Source: an uncultured Tenacibaculum sp. (GTDB lineage: Bacteria > Bacteroidota > Bacteroidia > Flavobacteriales > Flavobacteriaceae). Taken from it: a DNA stretch of 64,000 nt. Position 1 is the first letter of the stretch. Each line of letters opens with the position of its first letter. Shown here piece by piece: positions 33,960 through 43,213 of the stretch. The stretch lies in NCBI RefSeq assembly GCF_947498805.1, contig NZ_CANMLT010000002.1:248001-312000 (forward strand), written 5' to 3'. Under the pieces are notes generated by a model. That model was not told the DNA's origin. It ran no database searches and was given only the letters and a program-made list of their open reading frames with translations. The translations under genes were made by a program, and so were the position numbers.

Positions 33960-35546
33960 CTATTTTTTAGTAAAGTAAATGACAAAGGTACTTTGAGGAG
34001 ATTTTTTGTATTCTAAAATTCCTTTTAATTGATCTGTTAAAATATAAACTAACTGCATTCCTAAAGAGCGTGAAGTTTTAATATCAAATCCATCTGGAAG
34101 CCCAGCTCCACTATCAGTATATATCAATTTATATCCTTCCTCATCCTTCAATATCTCTAATGTTAATCGGTTTTCTTTTGTTTTAGTAAAAGCATATTTA
34201 TATGAGTTTGTTATCAACTCATTTACAATCAACCCTAAATTAAAGGTTGTTTCTGCATCAAAAATTAAATTGCTTGGAATACTAATTTCTTTTTGCACTA
34301 CAAGTTCCTTCTCTTTAATTGTTTCTTCAACAAACCCAATTAATTGAATAATATACTCTCCAATTCTAACATCTTCTAAAGATTCATTTCCATATAGTTT
34401 TTCATGAACTAAAGACATTGATTGTATCCTACTTTGACTATCAGATAAAGCATTAATAATGTTTTCATCCTCATATTCCCGTTTCTGCATGGCCAAAACC
34501 CCTGAAATCATTTGCATGTTATTTCTAATTCGATGATGAATTTCTTTAATCAGTGCTTTAATTTTAAACAAATTATGCTCTAACTCATTATTCTTAGAAA
34601 CCACTACTGCATTTGCTTCTTGCAATTGTCTATTTAAGGATTCATTTTTTAAATATTGGTATAGTGCTAAAAAAATTAGAATACATAATATTCCATACCA
34701 TATATATGAAACTCTAGATATCGTATGATTCGTAATTGGAGGTTGTTTATAGGCGCTTCCTATTTTTATTTGAAGGCCAAATAAATCGATAGTTGAATAA
34801 ATAAAGGCTTCTTCAGCAACTTCAAAGTTTTTATAATATTCTTTATCTTTTACCTCATTAAAAATAGGAGAACCGTCGTAATAAGCCTCTCTTGTTAAGT
34901 CCGTTACTCCGTTCACTAAAAATTTGTGCACATAGAGGTCTTCGTTATGATTCTCGTAAAAATAATCTAGTAAATATTTTACATTAATTATAGGCGTTAC
35001 ATATCCTAAAATTTCATTTTTATTATTTCTTGCAGAAAAGTTAAAAGGAAAACCAGCCCACCCTTCTCTTAAATTAATGGGAGTAAATAATTTAATTTCC
35101 TTAGAGGTCATCAAATCATTCAATTCTTTGATTCTTTCTTTATTTCTAATATTCTTAACTGAAATCCCTTTAAGGTTTGATGGATCAATTCCTTTAGGAG
35201 TCACCACATATCTAAATACATGAGTAGTATCTATATAATTGATTAATAAAGAGTCGTTAAACTTTATTCCTCCAAGAAAATCGTTTAAATAACCTTGCAG
35301 TTGTATTTCAGTAGGAAACTCTTTGGTATTTTTTGTAAAGCTTTTAAATGAAGAAACCATTGAAGCGTATACTTCTATACCTGCCCTAGCTCTAGTTATT
35401 GCATTGGTATGTGCTTTATTTAATTGTCTATTTACCTTTTGTTCTTCTAACTTATTATAATCATTCAATAAGAGAAACAACAAAAACGCTCCAATCAATA
35501 AAACAAAAAATGTGGCTATATAATATTTTAAAACCCTTAACACCAA
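33960..35546 (-). CDS. membrane sensor histidine kinase (HisKA_2 type)
   Basis: 528 aa. Membrane helices at about 8-28 and 281-300 bracket a 250-residue periplasmic sensor region. The cytoplasmic part has a short coiled coil, the HisKA_2 dimerisation motif EIHHRIRNNMQ with H338 the likely phosphorylated residue, and a HATPase domain (about 400-528: N in NELITNSYKYAF, then DSGAGLPDGFD). There is no ATG: the frame starts at a TTG (35546) or GTG (35543). No response regulator is adjacent, so this is an orphan kinase. It follows yigZ by 75 bases and may share the operon. Signal unknown. Confidence 0.85.
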   Translation of the reverse strand: MVLRVLKYYIATFFVLLIGAFLLFLLLNDYNKLEEQKVNRQLNKAHTNAITRARAGIEVYASMVSSFKSFTKNTKEFPTEIQLQGYLNDFLGGIKFNDSLLINYIDTTHVFRYVVTPKGIDPSNLKGISVKNIRNKERIKELNDLMTSKEIKLFTPINLREGWAGFPFNFSARNNKNEILGYVTPIINVKYLLDYFYENHNEDLYVHKFLVNGVTDLTREAYYDGSPIFNEVKDKEYYKNFEVAEEAFIYSTIDLFGLQIKIGSAYKQPPITNHTISRVSYIWYGILCILIFLALYQYLKNESLNRQLQEANAVVVSKNNELEHNLFKIKALIKEIHHRIRNNMQMISGVLAMQKREYEDENIINALSDSQSRIQSMSLVHEKLYGNESLEDVRIGEYIIQLIGFVEETIKEKELVVQKEISIPSNLIFDAETTFNLGLIVNELITNSYKYAFTKTKENRLTLEILKDEEGYKLIYTDSGAGLPDGFDIKTSRSLGMQLVYILTDQLKGILEYKKSPQSTFVIYFTKK

Positions 35547-35620
35547 AATACTTTTAAAAGTGAAAATTTGTAGGTAATAATTATTTTAATAAATCTAAGT
35601 AGGTTCAGGCCACAAAGTAA

Positions 35621-36232
35621 CTAAATAGATTTGATTTCAACCTTATACAAATTGTTAAAAACATCAAAAATTGGAGCTGCTTCTTTTTTACGAACAGAAA
35701 TAGTATACTCACAGTCCAATTCTAATTTCTGATTTAGAATCGTAATACTTCGCTCTTTTATGATACGTTGTACTTTGTTCATCATATCATAACCAAACTT
35801 TAGTTTATAATGAACATCAATTGTTTTTTCAATAATATCAGACGCTTCCAAAGCTAATTGCGCAGAACTACGATACGCATTGATCAGCCCTCCTACTCCG
35901 AGCTTGGTTCCTCCAAAATAACGTACAGACACAATTAACACATTGGTTACATCAAATGCTTGTATTTGTCCATAAATTGGTTGTCCTGCCGAATTACTTG
36001 GCTCCCCATCATCATTGGCTCTAAATCTAATTTCTTCCGTACCCAATTGCCATGCATAACAATGGTGTCTAGCTGTATGGTGTAACTTTCGTAATTCTTC
36101 TAATCTCTCTTTTATATCTTCTTCAGAATTTACAGGAAAAGCATATCCAAAAAACTTACTATTTCGATCTTTAAACAGTGTTTCTTCTGAAGGTTTGGTT
36201 ATTGTCTTGTATGTGTCTTTAATCTCACTCAT
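35621..36232 (-). CDS. yigZ: YigZ/IMPACT family protein
   Basis: 203 aa. RFRANDDGEPSNSAGQPIYG and VRYFGGTKLGVGGLINAYRS are the UPF0029 (IMPACT) signatures, followed by a DUF1949-type ferredoxin-like domain. Eukaryotic IMPACT acts in translation control; the bacterial role is not settled. Its start and the stop of the EamA gene share one base, showing tight coupling within the lipoprotein-ribD-HAD-EamA-yigZ operon. Confidence 0.9.
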   Translation of the reverse strand: MSEIKDTYKTITKPSEETLFKDRNSKFFGYAFPVNSEEDIKERLEELRKLHHTARHHCYAWQLGTEEIRFRANDDGEPSNSAGQPIYGQIQAFDVTNVLIVSVRYFGGTKLGVGGLINAYRSSAQLALEASDIIEKTIDVHYKLKFGYDMMNKVQRIIKERSITILNQKLELDCEYTISVRKKEAAPIFDVFNNLYKVEIKSI

Positions 36233-37095
36233 TATGCCGAAGCTACTAATAAAATACTAATTATGGCTAATCCTATACCTACCCAATTCTTTTTGATAAG
36301 TCTTTCCTTAAAAAAAGCCAAGGCAAAAACTGTAGTTAAAACAACTATAGAAACGTTATTGATAGTAAAAAGTGTTGAACTTTCCATTCCCTCAGTTTGT
36401 AAGGCTTTAATTAAAAGTTCCATTGAGTAATAATTTGGAATTCCTAGAGCAATCCCTCCTAATACATTCTTCCAATGAAACTGAATCTTTTTATTTAAAA
36501 ATTGCACTAAGACAATTAAACATCCTAAGAAAAATGCACAACCAAAAATAGTGGCTAAAAACATAGGCACTGCACCATCAGACACATAAGTAGTTTCTAC
36601 ATATTTCAATCCTGCATCTATACAACCAGAACCTACAAACAATAACAATGGTAGCAGTAAGTTTTTAAACTTTACTGGATTTGTATCACTCTTTGCAGAT
36701 GATAAATATACTGCCACAAGTGCTAATAAAATCCCTAATAATTTAATGATACCAATACCTTCATTATAGGCTATAACACCAACAATAATTGGAATAACTA
36801 CCGACATTTTTCCTGCTACAGAAGCTACTGACAATCCATTCTTTTGAGCGGTTAAACCCATGACATTAAAAACAGAAATAAACAGGATACCTAAACAAAA
36901 TGCTCCAAAAAACCACGGTTGACTAGGCACTTCACTAATTGAAAGTGAAATATCTGAATTGAAAAAACCAAATGATAAAGCAATGGCGTAATTAACCACA
37001 ATTGCTTGAAGTGTATTTATTTTAAATACATCAAACAATTTAAAGATCACAAAAAGTAAACTAGAAACTAGTACACTTAAAACTAAATAAATCAC
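36232..37095 (-). CDS. EamA/DMT-family transporter
   Basis: 287 aa with ten predicted membrane helices arranged as two repeated five-helix halves, as in drug/metabolite transporters. GLSVASVAGKMSVVIPIIVG and the second-half counterpart TLFTINNVSIVVLTTVFAL mark the repeat. Substrate cannot be read from sequence. It overlaps the HAD gene by four bases (ATGA) and yigZ by one, so all are translated together. Confidence 0.88.
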   Translation of the reverse strand: MIYLVLSVLVSSLLFVIFKLFDVFKINTLQAIVVNYAIALSFGFFNSDISLSISEVPSQPWFFGAFCLGILFISVFNVMGLTAQKNGLSVASVAGKMSVVIPIIVGVIAYNEGIGIIKLLGILLALVAVYLSSAKSDTNPVKFKNLLLPLLLFVGSGCIDAGLKYVETTYVSDGAVPMFLATIFGCAFFLGCLIVLVQFLNKKIQFHWKNVLGGIALGIPNYYSMELLIKALQTEGMESSTLFTINNVSIVVLTTVFALAFFKERLIKKNWVGIGLAIISILLVASA

Positions 37096-37703
37096 CCTAA
37101 AAACTCTTTTCTACTTAATAAATCAACTACATCTTCCTTTTCTGGATCATTATTCCATACATGAATACCTAATTCACTAGCTGTTGTTGTATTTTCAGCT
37201 GTATCATCAATAAAAATAGTTTCAGAAGCTTCTAAGTTATTTTCATTTAAAACAAATTCAAATATATCTGCATTAGGTTTACGCATTTTTATTTCATGAG
37301 ATAAATAAAATTGCTCGAAACAATCTTTAAACTCATTATATAACTCCATTCCCCAATCATTTTGAATCCATGAAATATGCAATTCATTCGTATTGCTCAA
37401 TAAGAAAAGTCTGTACTTCTTACTTGCCGCTAATTCTTTGATAAAAGCTAATCTTCTCAAAGGAAAGTCTAACAAAATTGCATTCCAAGCATCAATTAAA
37501 TTCTCTTTTGAAATTTGAAACTTATCATGAAAGAAACCAACAAACTCTTCAGTAGAGATTAATCCCATTTCATATTGATAATACTGCTGCATCATTTCAT
37601 CCGTAACTTCTGTCACTCCTAATTTTGCTAGTTCTTTATATGTTGCTTGCTTATCTAAATTGATGAATACATCACCATAATCAAAAATGATATTCTTAAT
37701 CAT
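37092..37703 (-). CDS. HAD-superfamily phosphatase
   Basis: 203 aa. Motif I is altered in flavour: FDYGDVFINLD, with D at the nucleophile position; motif II is LLSNT, motif III the lysine in EIKMRKPNADIF, and motif IV FIDDTAENTTTA. The cap is helical and small, as in the YihX/alpha-D-glucose-1-phosphate phosphatase-like group. It lies directly after ribD (8-base overlap), which makes it a candidate for the phosphatase that removes phosphate from 5-amino-6-ribitylamino-uracil phosphate in riboflavin synthesis; that assignment is inference from position and family. Confidence 0.85.
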   Translation of the reverse strand: MIKNIIFDYGDVFINLDKQATYKELAKLGVTEVTDEMMQQYYQYEMGLISTEEFVGFFHDKFQISKENLIDAWNAILLDFPLRRLAFIKELAASKKYRLFLLSNTNELHISWIQNDWGMELYNEFKDCFEQFYLSHEIKMRKPNADIFEFVLNENNLEASETIFIDDTAENTTTASELGIHVWNNDPEKEDVVDLLSRKEFLG

Positions 37704-38730
37704 TCCTATATATTTTTAAAATATCCTTATCTATTTTTTCTTCGGAAGTAGCTCCTATATTTAATAATGGGGCTTTAACTCCATTTTTAAATTCATTATT
37801 TCCTACAAACACGCGAGCTTCATCCCACAAGTTTGCATTGATAAAACTTTGGAGCGTTCGTGTTCCTCCTTCAATAATAACGGATTGAATTTTATGCTTT
37901 TGAAGCACATTACTAATCTGTTGTGCAATTTCCTTTTCAAAATCAATTTGCTCGTGATAAATACCTTCTGTGTTTTCCTTGCTCTTCTCTGTTAGAACAA
38001 TAGTTTTCACTTTCCCATCTAAAACAGTAGCCGTATTCGATATTCTTAAACTTTTATCAAGTACTACTCGTATAGGATTAAGACCAGACCAACTTCTTAC
38101 AGTTAAAGACGGATTATCTGCGATAACTGTGTTTGTCCCAACTAAAATTGCCTGTTCTTCTGCTCTCCATTTATGCACTAATTGCTGCGAATATTCATTA
38201 GATATCCATACCGGTTTTTGCTCATCTTTTTCTAAAGGAGCAACAAAACCATCTTTAGTTTCTGCCCATTTTAGTATAATATATGGACGCTTCTTATTTT
38301 GAACAGTAAAAAATCGCTTATGATGCTCAAAACATGCTGTTTCTAATACTCCAATAGTAACATTACAGCTAGCTTTTTCAAGTATTTCAACTCCTTTTCC
38401 TGCTACTAAACTATTGGTATCTATACATCCAATAACCACATTTGGAATTCCTTTTTCTACTATTAAATTAGCACAAGGAGGTGTTTTTCCAAAATGAGCA
38501 CAAGGTTCTAAGGTTACATAAATAGTGGCTTCTTTAAGCAACTCTTTATTTTTTACAGAACGTATGGCGTTTACTTCCGCATGCGGACCGCCATATGGAC
38601 TTGTATATCCTTCTCCAATAATGATATCATTATGAACTATTACCGCACCAACAGAAGGATTAGGTCTTGTCGTTCCAATTCCTTTCTTAGCAAGCTCTAA
38701 ACAACGTTGTATGTATTTTTCGTGCTTCAA
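37696..38730 (-). CDS. ribD: bifunctional riboflavin biosynthesis deaminase/reductase RibD
   Basis: 344 aa, normal for fused RibD. The deaminase half has H50-A-E52 and PCAHFGKTPPC (C77 and C86), the zinc site of cytidine-deaminase-like enzymes; the reductase half starts about residue 145 with KWAETKDGFVAP and contains the NADPH-binding region around ILVGTNTVIADNPSLTVR. It performs steps two and three of riboflavin synthesis from GTP. Overlaps the HAD phosphatase gene by eight bases and follows the LEA-type lipoprotein by three. Confidence 0.95.
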   Translation of the reverse strand: MKHEKYIQRCLELAKKGIGTTRPNPSVGAVIVHNDIIIGEGYTSPYGGPHAEVNAIRSVKNKELLKEATIYVTLEPCAHFGKTPPCANLIVEKGIPNVVIGCIDTNSLVAGKGVEILEKASCNVTIGVLETACFEHHKRFFTVQNKKRPYIILKWAETKDGFVAPLEKDEQKPVWISNEYSQQLVHKWRAEEQAILVGTNTVIADNPSLTVRSWSGLNPIRVVLDKSLRISNTATVLDGKVKTIVLTEKSKENTEGIYHEQIDFEKEIAQQISNVLQKHKIQSVIIEGGTRTLQSFINANLWDEARVFVGNNEFKNGVKAPLLNIGATSEEKIDKDILKIYRND

Positions 38731-38733
38731 AAA

Positions 38734-39195
38734 CTAGAATTTAATTTTAATATCTTCTGTTTTATCTACAGGATACACATGAGAAAACCCAAATACTTTG
38801 TAGCGCAAATCTCCTTTAAATTGAACTTTTATACTTTGATTTATCAAAGAGTTTAGCAAACCACCTAAGATTCCATTTTTGTTATTTGAAAAAACTTCTT
38901 TCGTAGGAATTACCACTTGTAACGGAATAGCAAACTCTTTTCTGGCCGGTACTTTAAACTCTTCTGAAGAAACCCTTGCCAATTCTGAACCATTTACAAT
39001 TACCTTTATAGAATCTGTTGAAATTTTCCCTCCAATATCATTCGGGTTTTTAAAAAAAGCATTGGCAGATAGCTTAATAGTATCAGAAACAATAGACAAT
39101 AACTTTACGTCATCTACCTTTATAAAATCAGGCTTTTGTTTTACAGAACAATTCCATAAAAACACCGCCATAAAAAAATACAATAACTTCTTCAT
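38734..39195 (-). CDS. LEA type 2-like lipoprotein
   Basis: 153 aa. Lipoprotein signal with the cysteine at about residue 16 (FLWNCS). The body has the beta-sandwich pattern of LEA14/WHy domains: LSANAFFKNPNDIGGKI and a repeated strand pattern ending in DIKIKF. First gene of the ribD operon. Its function in bacteria is unclear; it probably sits in the periplasm or on the outer membrane. Confidence 0.75.
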   Translation of the reverse strand: MKKLLYFFMAVFLWNCSVKQKPDFIKVDDVKLLSIVSDTIKLSANAFFKNPNDIGGKISTDSIKVIVNGSELARVSSEEFKVPARKEFAIPLQVVIPTKEVFSNNKNGILGGLLNSLINQSIKVQFKGDLRYKVFGFSHVYPVDKTEDIKIKF

Positions 39196-39227
39196 TTAAA
39201 TTCTCGTTTTTTGGTAATTTGCTCCTG

Positions 39228-39235
39228 CAAAAGTA
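39228..39235 (-). promoter_or_regulatory. -7 box of the lipoprotein-ribD operon
   Basis: Minus strand TACTTTTG, an exact TAnnTTTG match, 33 bases upstream of the lipoprotein ATG at 39195 and inside the 50-bp gap to the divergent GNAT gene. Confidence 0.5.
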
Positions 39236-39245
39236 GCACATTCCT

Positions 39246-39737
39246 ATGACAACATCCGACTTTATAATCAGAGAAATAGAACAAAAAGATAATTTACAGC
39301 TTGCCAAGCTTATTCGTGAAGTTTTAGTTGAATTGGGAGTCCCTAAAGTAGGAACTGCCTATGAAGACAAAGCAACTGATGAAATGTTTGAAACCTACCA
39401 AAAAGAAAAGGCTGGTTATTTTGTTATTGAACATGAAGGTACAATTGTAGGAGGAGCTGGATATTCTCAATTGGATAATTACGAAGGGAACGTATGTGAA
39501 TTTCAAAAAATGTACTTCTCTCCTGCCATTAGAGGAAAGGGATTGGGAAGTAAATTAATTGATTTTTGTTTAGAAAAAGCAAAGAAAGATGGATTTGATC
39601 AATGTTACCTAGAAACCATGCCTTATATGGAAGCAGCTAGAGCTTTGTATAAGAAAAACGGCTTTGTAAACCTCGACAAACCAATGGGAAATACCGGACA
39701 TTATTCTTGTAATGTATGGATGTTAAAAGAGCTTTAA
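39246..39737 (+). CDS. GNAT-family N-acetyltransferase
   Basis: 163 aa. Motif A of the GNAT fold is FQKMYFSPAIRGKGLGSKLI, with the acetyl-CoA loop R-G-K-G-L-G; YLETMPYMEAARALYKKNGF is motif B. Substrate unknown. First gene of a run of three (GNAT, small lipoprotein, prmC) with gaps of 15 bases and a 4-base overlap. Confidence 0.88.
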   Translation: MTTSDFIIREIEQKDNLQLAKLIREVLVELGVPKVGTAYEDKATDEMFETYQKEKAGYFVIEHEGTIVGGAGYSQLDNYEGNVCEFQKMYFSPAIRGKGLGSKLIDFCLEKAKKDGFDQCYLETMPYMEAARALYKKNGFVNLDKPMGNTGHYSCNVWMLKEL

Positions 39738-39752
39738 GAAGTATAAATCGCT

Positions 39753-40232
39753 ATGAAAAAAATATACCTATTATTCTTTTTTATAATTATAAGTTGTAAA
39801 GAAAGACCTACTTATAATCCGTTTGACAGTCAATACTCTCTTAATAAATACATTTTACTAGAAGATGGCATGGACACTGTTATAGATGGATGTGGTTATT
39901 ATAGCTTACAATTTACAAACAAGAAATTCACCCCTAATTATCACTTCAACTTTGATGAAGGTGATAAAGTTTTAGCTAAAGGCTTTGAGTATAATATTGA
40001 TACAATATTTTCTAAAACAGAAAACATTGACTCAATTAGAAATTTAGATTTTAGTTTAGAAAAATTGAATATTATTTTAAAACAATATCAAAAATGGGTT
40101 ACTAAAACGGATGAGGGGTTAAAAATATTTCCAGAAGATTCTTCAAGAATTGAACAAATTGATAAGTTTGTAAGCTGGAAAAATGATTCCACATTTGTAA
40201 GAACTATTGGTTATTATAGTCGTCTAAAATGA
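39753..40232 (+). CDS. small lipoprotein of unknown function
   Basis: 159 aa. Lipoprotein signal with cysteine at about residue 15 (FFIIISCKE). The mature part is charged, without a known motif; the word NYHFNFDEGDKV and later charged helices suggest a soluble domain. Its stop overlaps the prmC start by four bases (ATGA), so the two are translated together, but no functional link is known. Confidence 0.7.
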   Translation: MKKIYLLFFFIIISCKERPTYNPFDSQYSLNKYILLEDGMDTVIDGCGYYSLQFTNKKFTPNYHFNFDEGDKVLAKGFEYNIDTIFSKTENIDSIRNLDFSLEKLNIILKQYQKWVTKTDEGLKIFPEDSSRIEQIDKFVSWKNDSTFVRTIGYYSRLK

Positions 40233-41146
40233 ATTTAAAACAATACAAAACCTACTTTACAGAACAACTTTCTGCTGTTTTTCCACAAACAGAAATAGAC
40301 ACCTTCTTCTTGTTTTTAATAGAAGAATATTTAGGACTGCAAAGAATCGATTTGGTAATGCAACCTAATTTCGAAATTTCTTCAGAAAAACAAGTCATTT
40401 TAAACCAGGCTTTGAGTAGACTTCTGAAAGAAGAACCTATTCAATATATCATTGGAAAAACAGAGTTTTACGGACTTCCTTTTAAGGTCAATAAAAACAC
40501 CTTAATTCCAAGGCCAGAAACCGAAGAATTGGTCGCGTGGATTTTAAACGAAGTTTCTCAAGAAACTACATTGAATATCTTAGATATAGGCACAGGTACT
40601 GGCTGTATTCCTATTAGTATCAGCAAAAACTTAACAAATGCCAAGGTTAGCGCTATTGATGTTTCAGAAGAAGCTTTAAAAACTGCTAAAGAAAATGCAT
40701 TGCTGAATCAGGTAGTAATTGACTTTTTACACGATGATATTTTAAAAGTCGATAATTTAAATGTCATTGCGCATAAAATGACGCAATCTTTAAATATTGA
40801 AAAGATTACTTCGTCGCAAACTCCTCGTAATGACGTATACTATGACATCATTGTTTCGAATCCGCCCTATGTACGAAACTTAGAGAAAGAGGAAATTAAA
40901 AACAATGTATTGGAGAATGAGCCCCATTTAGCCTTGTTTGTGGACGATCACAATCCCTTAATTTTTTACAAAAAGATAGCAGATTTAGCTAAAAAGTATT
41001 TAACAAAAGATGGATTGTTATTCTTTGAAATCAATCAATATTTAGGAAAAGAAACAGTAGCAATGCTAGAAAGTAAAGGGTTTACAAATATTGAGCTACG
41101 CAAAGATATCTTTGGAAATGATCGTATGATCAAGGCTAGTTTGTAA
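40229..41146 (+). CDS. prmC: release factor glutamine methyltransferase PrmC with a 24-codon insert
   Basis: 305 aa, about 25 longer than usual. N-terminal helices to about residue 85, then the SAM-binding NILDIGTGTGCIPIS (117-130) and the catalytic NPPY (211-214) with VSNPPYVRN. It methylates the GGQ glutamine of release factors RF1/RF2 in the cytoplasm. Between the acidic HDDIL (168-172) and the strand leading to NPPY, residues 179-202 correspond exactly to a 72-bp imperfect palindromic repeat (40763-40834) inserted in frame. The loop lies outside the motif core, so the enzyme may tolerate it. The 3' end overlaps the convergent MocR gene by 11 bases. Confidence 0.92.
   Translation: MNLKQYKTYFTEQLSAVFPQTEIDTFFLFLIEEYLGLQRIDLVMQPNFEISSEKQVILNQALSRLLKEEPIQYIIGKTEFYGLPFKVNKNTLIPRPETEELVAWILNEVSQETTLNILDIGTGTGCIPISISKNLTNAKVSAIDVSEEALKTAKENALLNQVVIDFLHDDILKVDNLNVIAHKMTQSLNIEKITSSQTPRNDVYYDIIVSNPPYVRNLEKEEIKNNVLENEPHLALFVDDHNPLIFYKKIADLAKKYLTKDGLLFFEINQYLGKETVAMLESKGFTNIELRKDIFGNDRMIKASL
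40763..40834 (+). repeat. 72-bp palindromic interspersed repeat inside prmC
   Basis: The ends GTCATTGCG (40763-40771) and CGTAATGAC (40826-40834) are reverse complements but for one base; inside, GCAATCTTT (40783-40791) faces AAAGATTAC (40801-40809) around a 9-base loop. The wording (CATTGCG ... CAATCTTT ... TTCGTCG ... CTCCTCGTAATGACG) is that of intergenic palindromic elements I recall from many Bacteroidetes genomes. Length is 24 codons, so the frame is kept. Confidence 0.7.
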
Positions 41147-42614
41147 TAGATAGCATGGTTTGCTTTAATCTTTTTATCAATTCATAAATCTCTTCTTCGT
41201 TATAACTTGCAAAACCAATTCGCATAGCATTATGACGCATTTCTGCCATGTCATAGCGCTTGTAATTCCCTATGGCTAATTGATACTGCTCTCCAGCTTC
41301 TTGTAACTCCTTCCAAGAATATTTTTTATCTAAAGTAACCCAAATTGCCATTCCTCCTTTAGGAATATCAAAACTAAAATAGTTACCTAATTCATCTTTT
41401 AAAAGCTTACAAAATAAATCGCGACGCTGTTGATACACTTTTAGTACTTTTCTAATATGCCTATCTAAATCACCAGACTTAATAAAATCAGCAAAAGTCA
41501 ATTCTAATAAAGCATCTCCTTGCCTATCTACATAACCTCTTAGCTTTGCCGCTTCATCAACAAAATCTTTAGAAGCAATTAAATAGCCTATTCTAAAAAC
41601 AGGAGCTACCGTTTTACAAACAGATCCTACATAGATAACATTACCACCAGTATCATGACTTGCTAAAGGCAATATAGGTGCATGATTATAATTAAAATCG
41701 TAGTCATAATCATCTTCAATAATGGCGAAATTATAGGTTCTTGACAATTGTAATAAATGAATTCGTCTTTGAGCGGATAAAGTAACCGTTGTAGGATGAT
41801 GATGATGAGAAGTTACATAAACTGCTCTAATAGTTTCTTTTTGACATATACGTTCTAAATCATCTGTAACCAGTCCGCATTGATCTACTCTAACTCTCTT
41901 AAGTCTAGCTCCAGTATTCTTAAAGGTTAAATCAGCCGAGGCATAATTGGTCTCTCCTACCACGATCACATCCTTTGGTTTTAACAACAATTGAGAAGAA
42001 AGCCACATTCCCATTTGACTTCCTCGAGTAATTAAAATATTCTCCTTTGCTGTTTTTAAACCTCTCGATTGATTGAGATAATTTGCTAAAACTGCCCTCA
42101 AAGTATCATTTCCATAAGTAGAACCATAATCTAAGTGATGATAAGTACTTTTTCGAGAAGTTATTCTTCTATATGTCCTTGCAATTTCATCTAATGGAGT
42201 TAACCTACCATCCGAAGTTCCATCATTTATATAAATAACTCCTTCTTTCTTTTGAGTTAATTTATGTTCTAAAACAGGACTCTCATAAAAAGAAAACCCA
42301 GAACTAACCTGAGAAGATTCATAAGCTGCATCAACATAATCTTGTTGTTGAATCAAAGGTAAATCAGTATTTACAAAAGTTCCTTTTTTAGGAACACTCT
42401 CTACCCATCCCTGCAAAGCAAGTTCTTCATAGCTCGCAACTACTGTTTTTCTATGAATTTCTAAAACTTCTGCTAATTGTCGTGTACCAATAAGTTTGGT
42501 TCCTGTAGCCAATCTACCATCTCGTATTAAATTGATAAACTGATTTGATAGTTGTAAATACAAAGGTTCTTTTAGCTTTTTATCTAACGATATGGAAGTT
42601 TTATACGGAAACAT
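41136..42614 (-). CDS. MocR/PdxR-type GntR regulator with aminotransferase domain
   Basis: 492 aa. GntR winged helix at about 10-80 (LYLQLSNQFINLIRDGRLATGTKLIGTRQLAEVLEIHRKTVVASY) joined by a linker to a class I aminotransferase-like domain with the PLP lysine in YVGSVCKTVAPVFRIGYL. MocR proteins bind PLP and regulate vitamin B6, GABA or amino acid genes. It is divergent from an operon that includes a pyridoxamine-phosphate-oxidase-like gene; palindromic TGGACTATT/AATAGTCCA sequences lie between them. The 3' end overlaps prmC by 11 bases tail to tail. Confidence 0.9.
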   Translation of the reverse strand: MFPYKTSISLDKKLKEPLYLQLSNQFINLIRDGRLATGTKLIGTRQLAEVLEIHRKTVVASYEELALQGWVESVPKKGTFVNTDLPLIQQQDYVDAAYESSQVSSGFSFYESPVLEHKLTQKKEGVIYINDGTSDGRLTPLDEIARTYRRITSRKSTYHHLDYGSTYGNDTLRAVLANYLNQSRGLKTAKENILITRGSQMGMWLSSQLLLKPKDVIVVGETNYASADLTFKNTGARLKRVRVDQCGLVTDDLERICQKETIRAVYVTSHHHHPTTVTLSAQRRIHLLQLSRTYNFAIIEDDYDYDFNYNHAPILPLASHDTGGNVIYVGSVCKTVAPVFRIGYLIASKDFVDEAAKLRGYVDRQGDALLELTFADFIKSGDLDRHIRKVLKVYQQRRDLFCKLLKDELGNYFSFDIPKGGMAIWVTLDKKYSWKELQEAGEQYQLAIGNYKRYDMAEMRHNAMRIGFASYNEEEIYELIKRLKQTMLSITN

Positions 42615-42675
42615 CTGGACTATTTATTATTTTAATTCTGGACGAATAGAATAGTCCATAAAAGTACTACATTTG
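42615..42675. promoter_or_regulatory. MocR operator region and DinB-operon promoter
   Basis: TGGACTATT (42616-42624) and its exact reverse complement AATAGTCCA (42650-42658) flank a further CTGGACGAATAG (42638-42649), so three copies of a TGGAC-N-AATAG-like word occur in two orientations, as MocR proteins prefer. TACATTTG (42668-42675) is an exact -7 box for the DinB gene at 42695. A regulator bound here could control both directions. Confidence 0.6.
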
Positions 42676-42694
42676 AAGCATAAAACTTCTAAAA

Positions 42695-43213
42695 ATGACC
42701 AAAAAAGACCTACAAACGAGCGAATACAACGAGTACTATGGAAATTATATCAATCTAGTAGCTGCCGACACCGAACTAGTTGCTGGATTTGAAAAAGATG
42801 AAAAATATGTTGTTGACTTCTTTTCGAATGTTCCAGAAAACAAATTATTACATCGATATCAAGAAGGAAAATGGACGATCAAAGAAATTTTGCAGCATAT
42901 TATAGATACAGAACGTATTTTCATGTACCGTTTCTTTAGAATTGCTAGAAACGATCAGTCTCCATTAATGGGTTTTGAACAAAACGATTATATAGAGCCT
43001 TCAGAAGCCAACAATAAATCATTAGAAGCGCTGTTAACGGAGTTTAAATTAACACGCCAATACTCTTTAAACCTCATTGCCAGCATTCCAGAAGAGCATC
43101 TGATAAATATGGGAACCGCAAGTAATGCAGCAGTATCAGCAAGAGCTTGTGCATATATATTATTAGGTCATAGTATGTGGCATATCAATATTATTAACGA
43201 ACGCTATTTATAA
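42695..43213 (+). CDS. DinB-family protein
   Basis: 172 aa. Four-helix bundle of the DinB/YfiT type with the metal-binding histidines in ILQHIIDTERIFMYRF and LGHSMWHINII. Relatives are metal-dependent thiol S-transferases or of unknown function. First gene of a seven-gene operon; its stop overlaps the next start by one base. Confidence 0.85.
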   Translation: MTKKDLQTSEYNEYYGNYINLVAADTELVAGFEKDEKYVVDFFSNVPENKLLHRYQEGKWTIKEILQHIIDTERIFMYRFFRIARNDQSPLMGFEQNDYIEPSEANNKSLEALLTEFKLTRQYSLNLIASIPEEHLINMGTASNAAVSARACAYILLGHSMWHINIINERYL

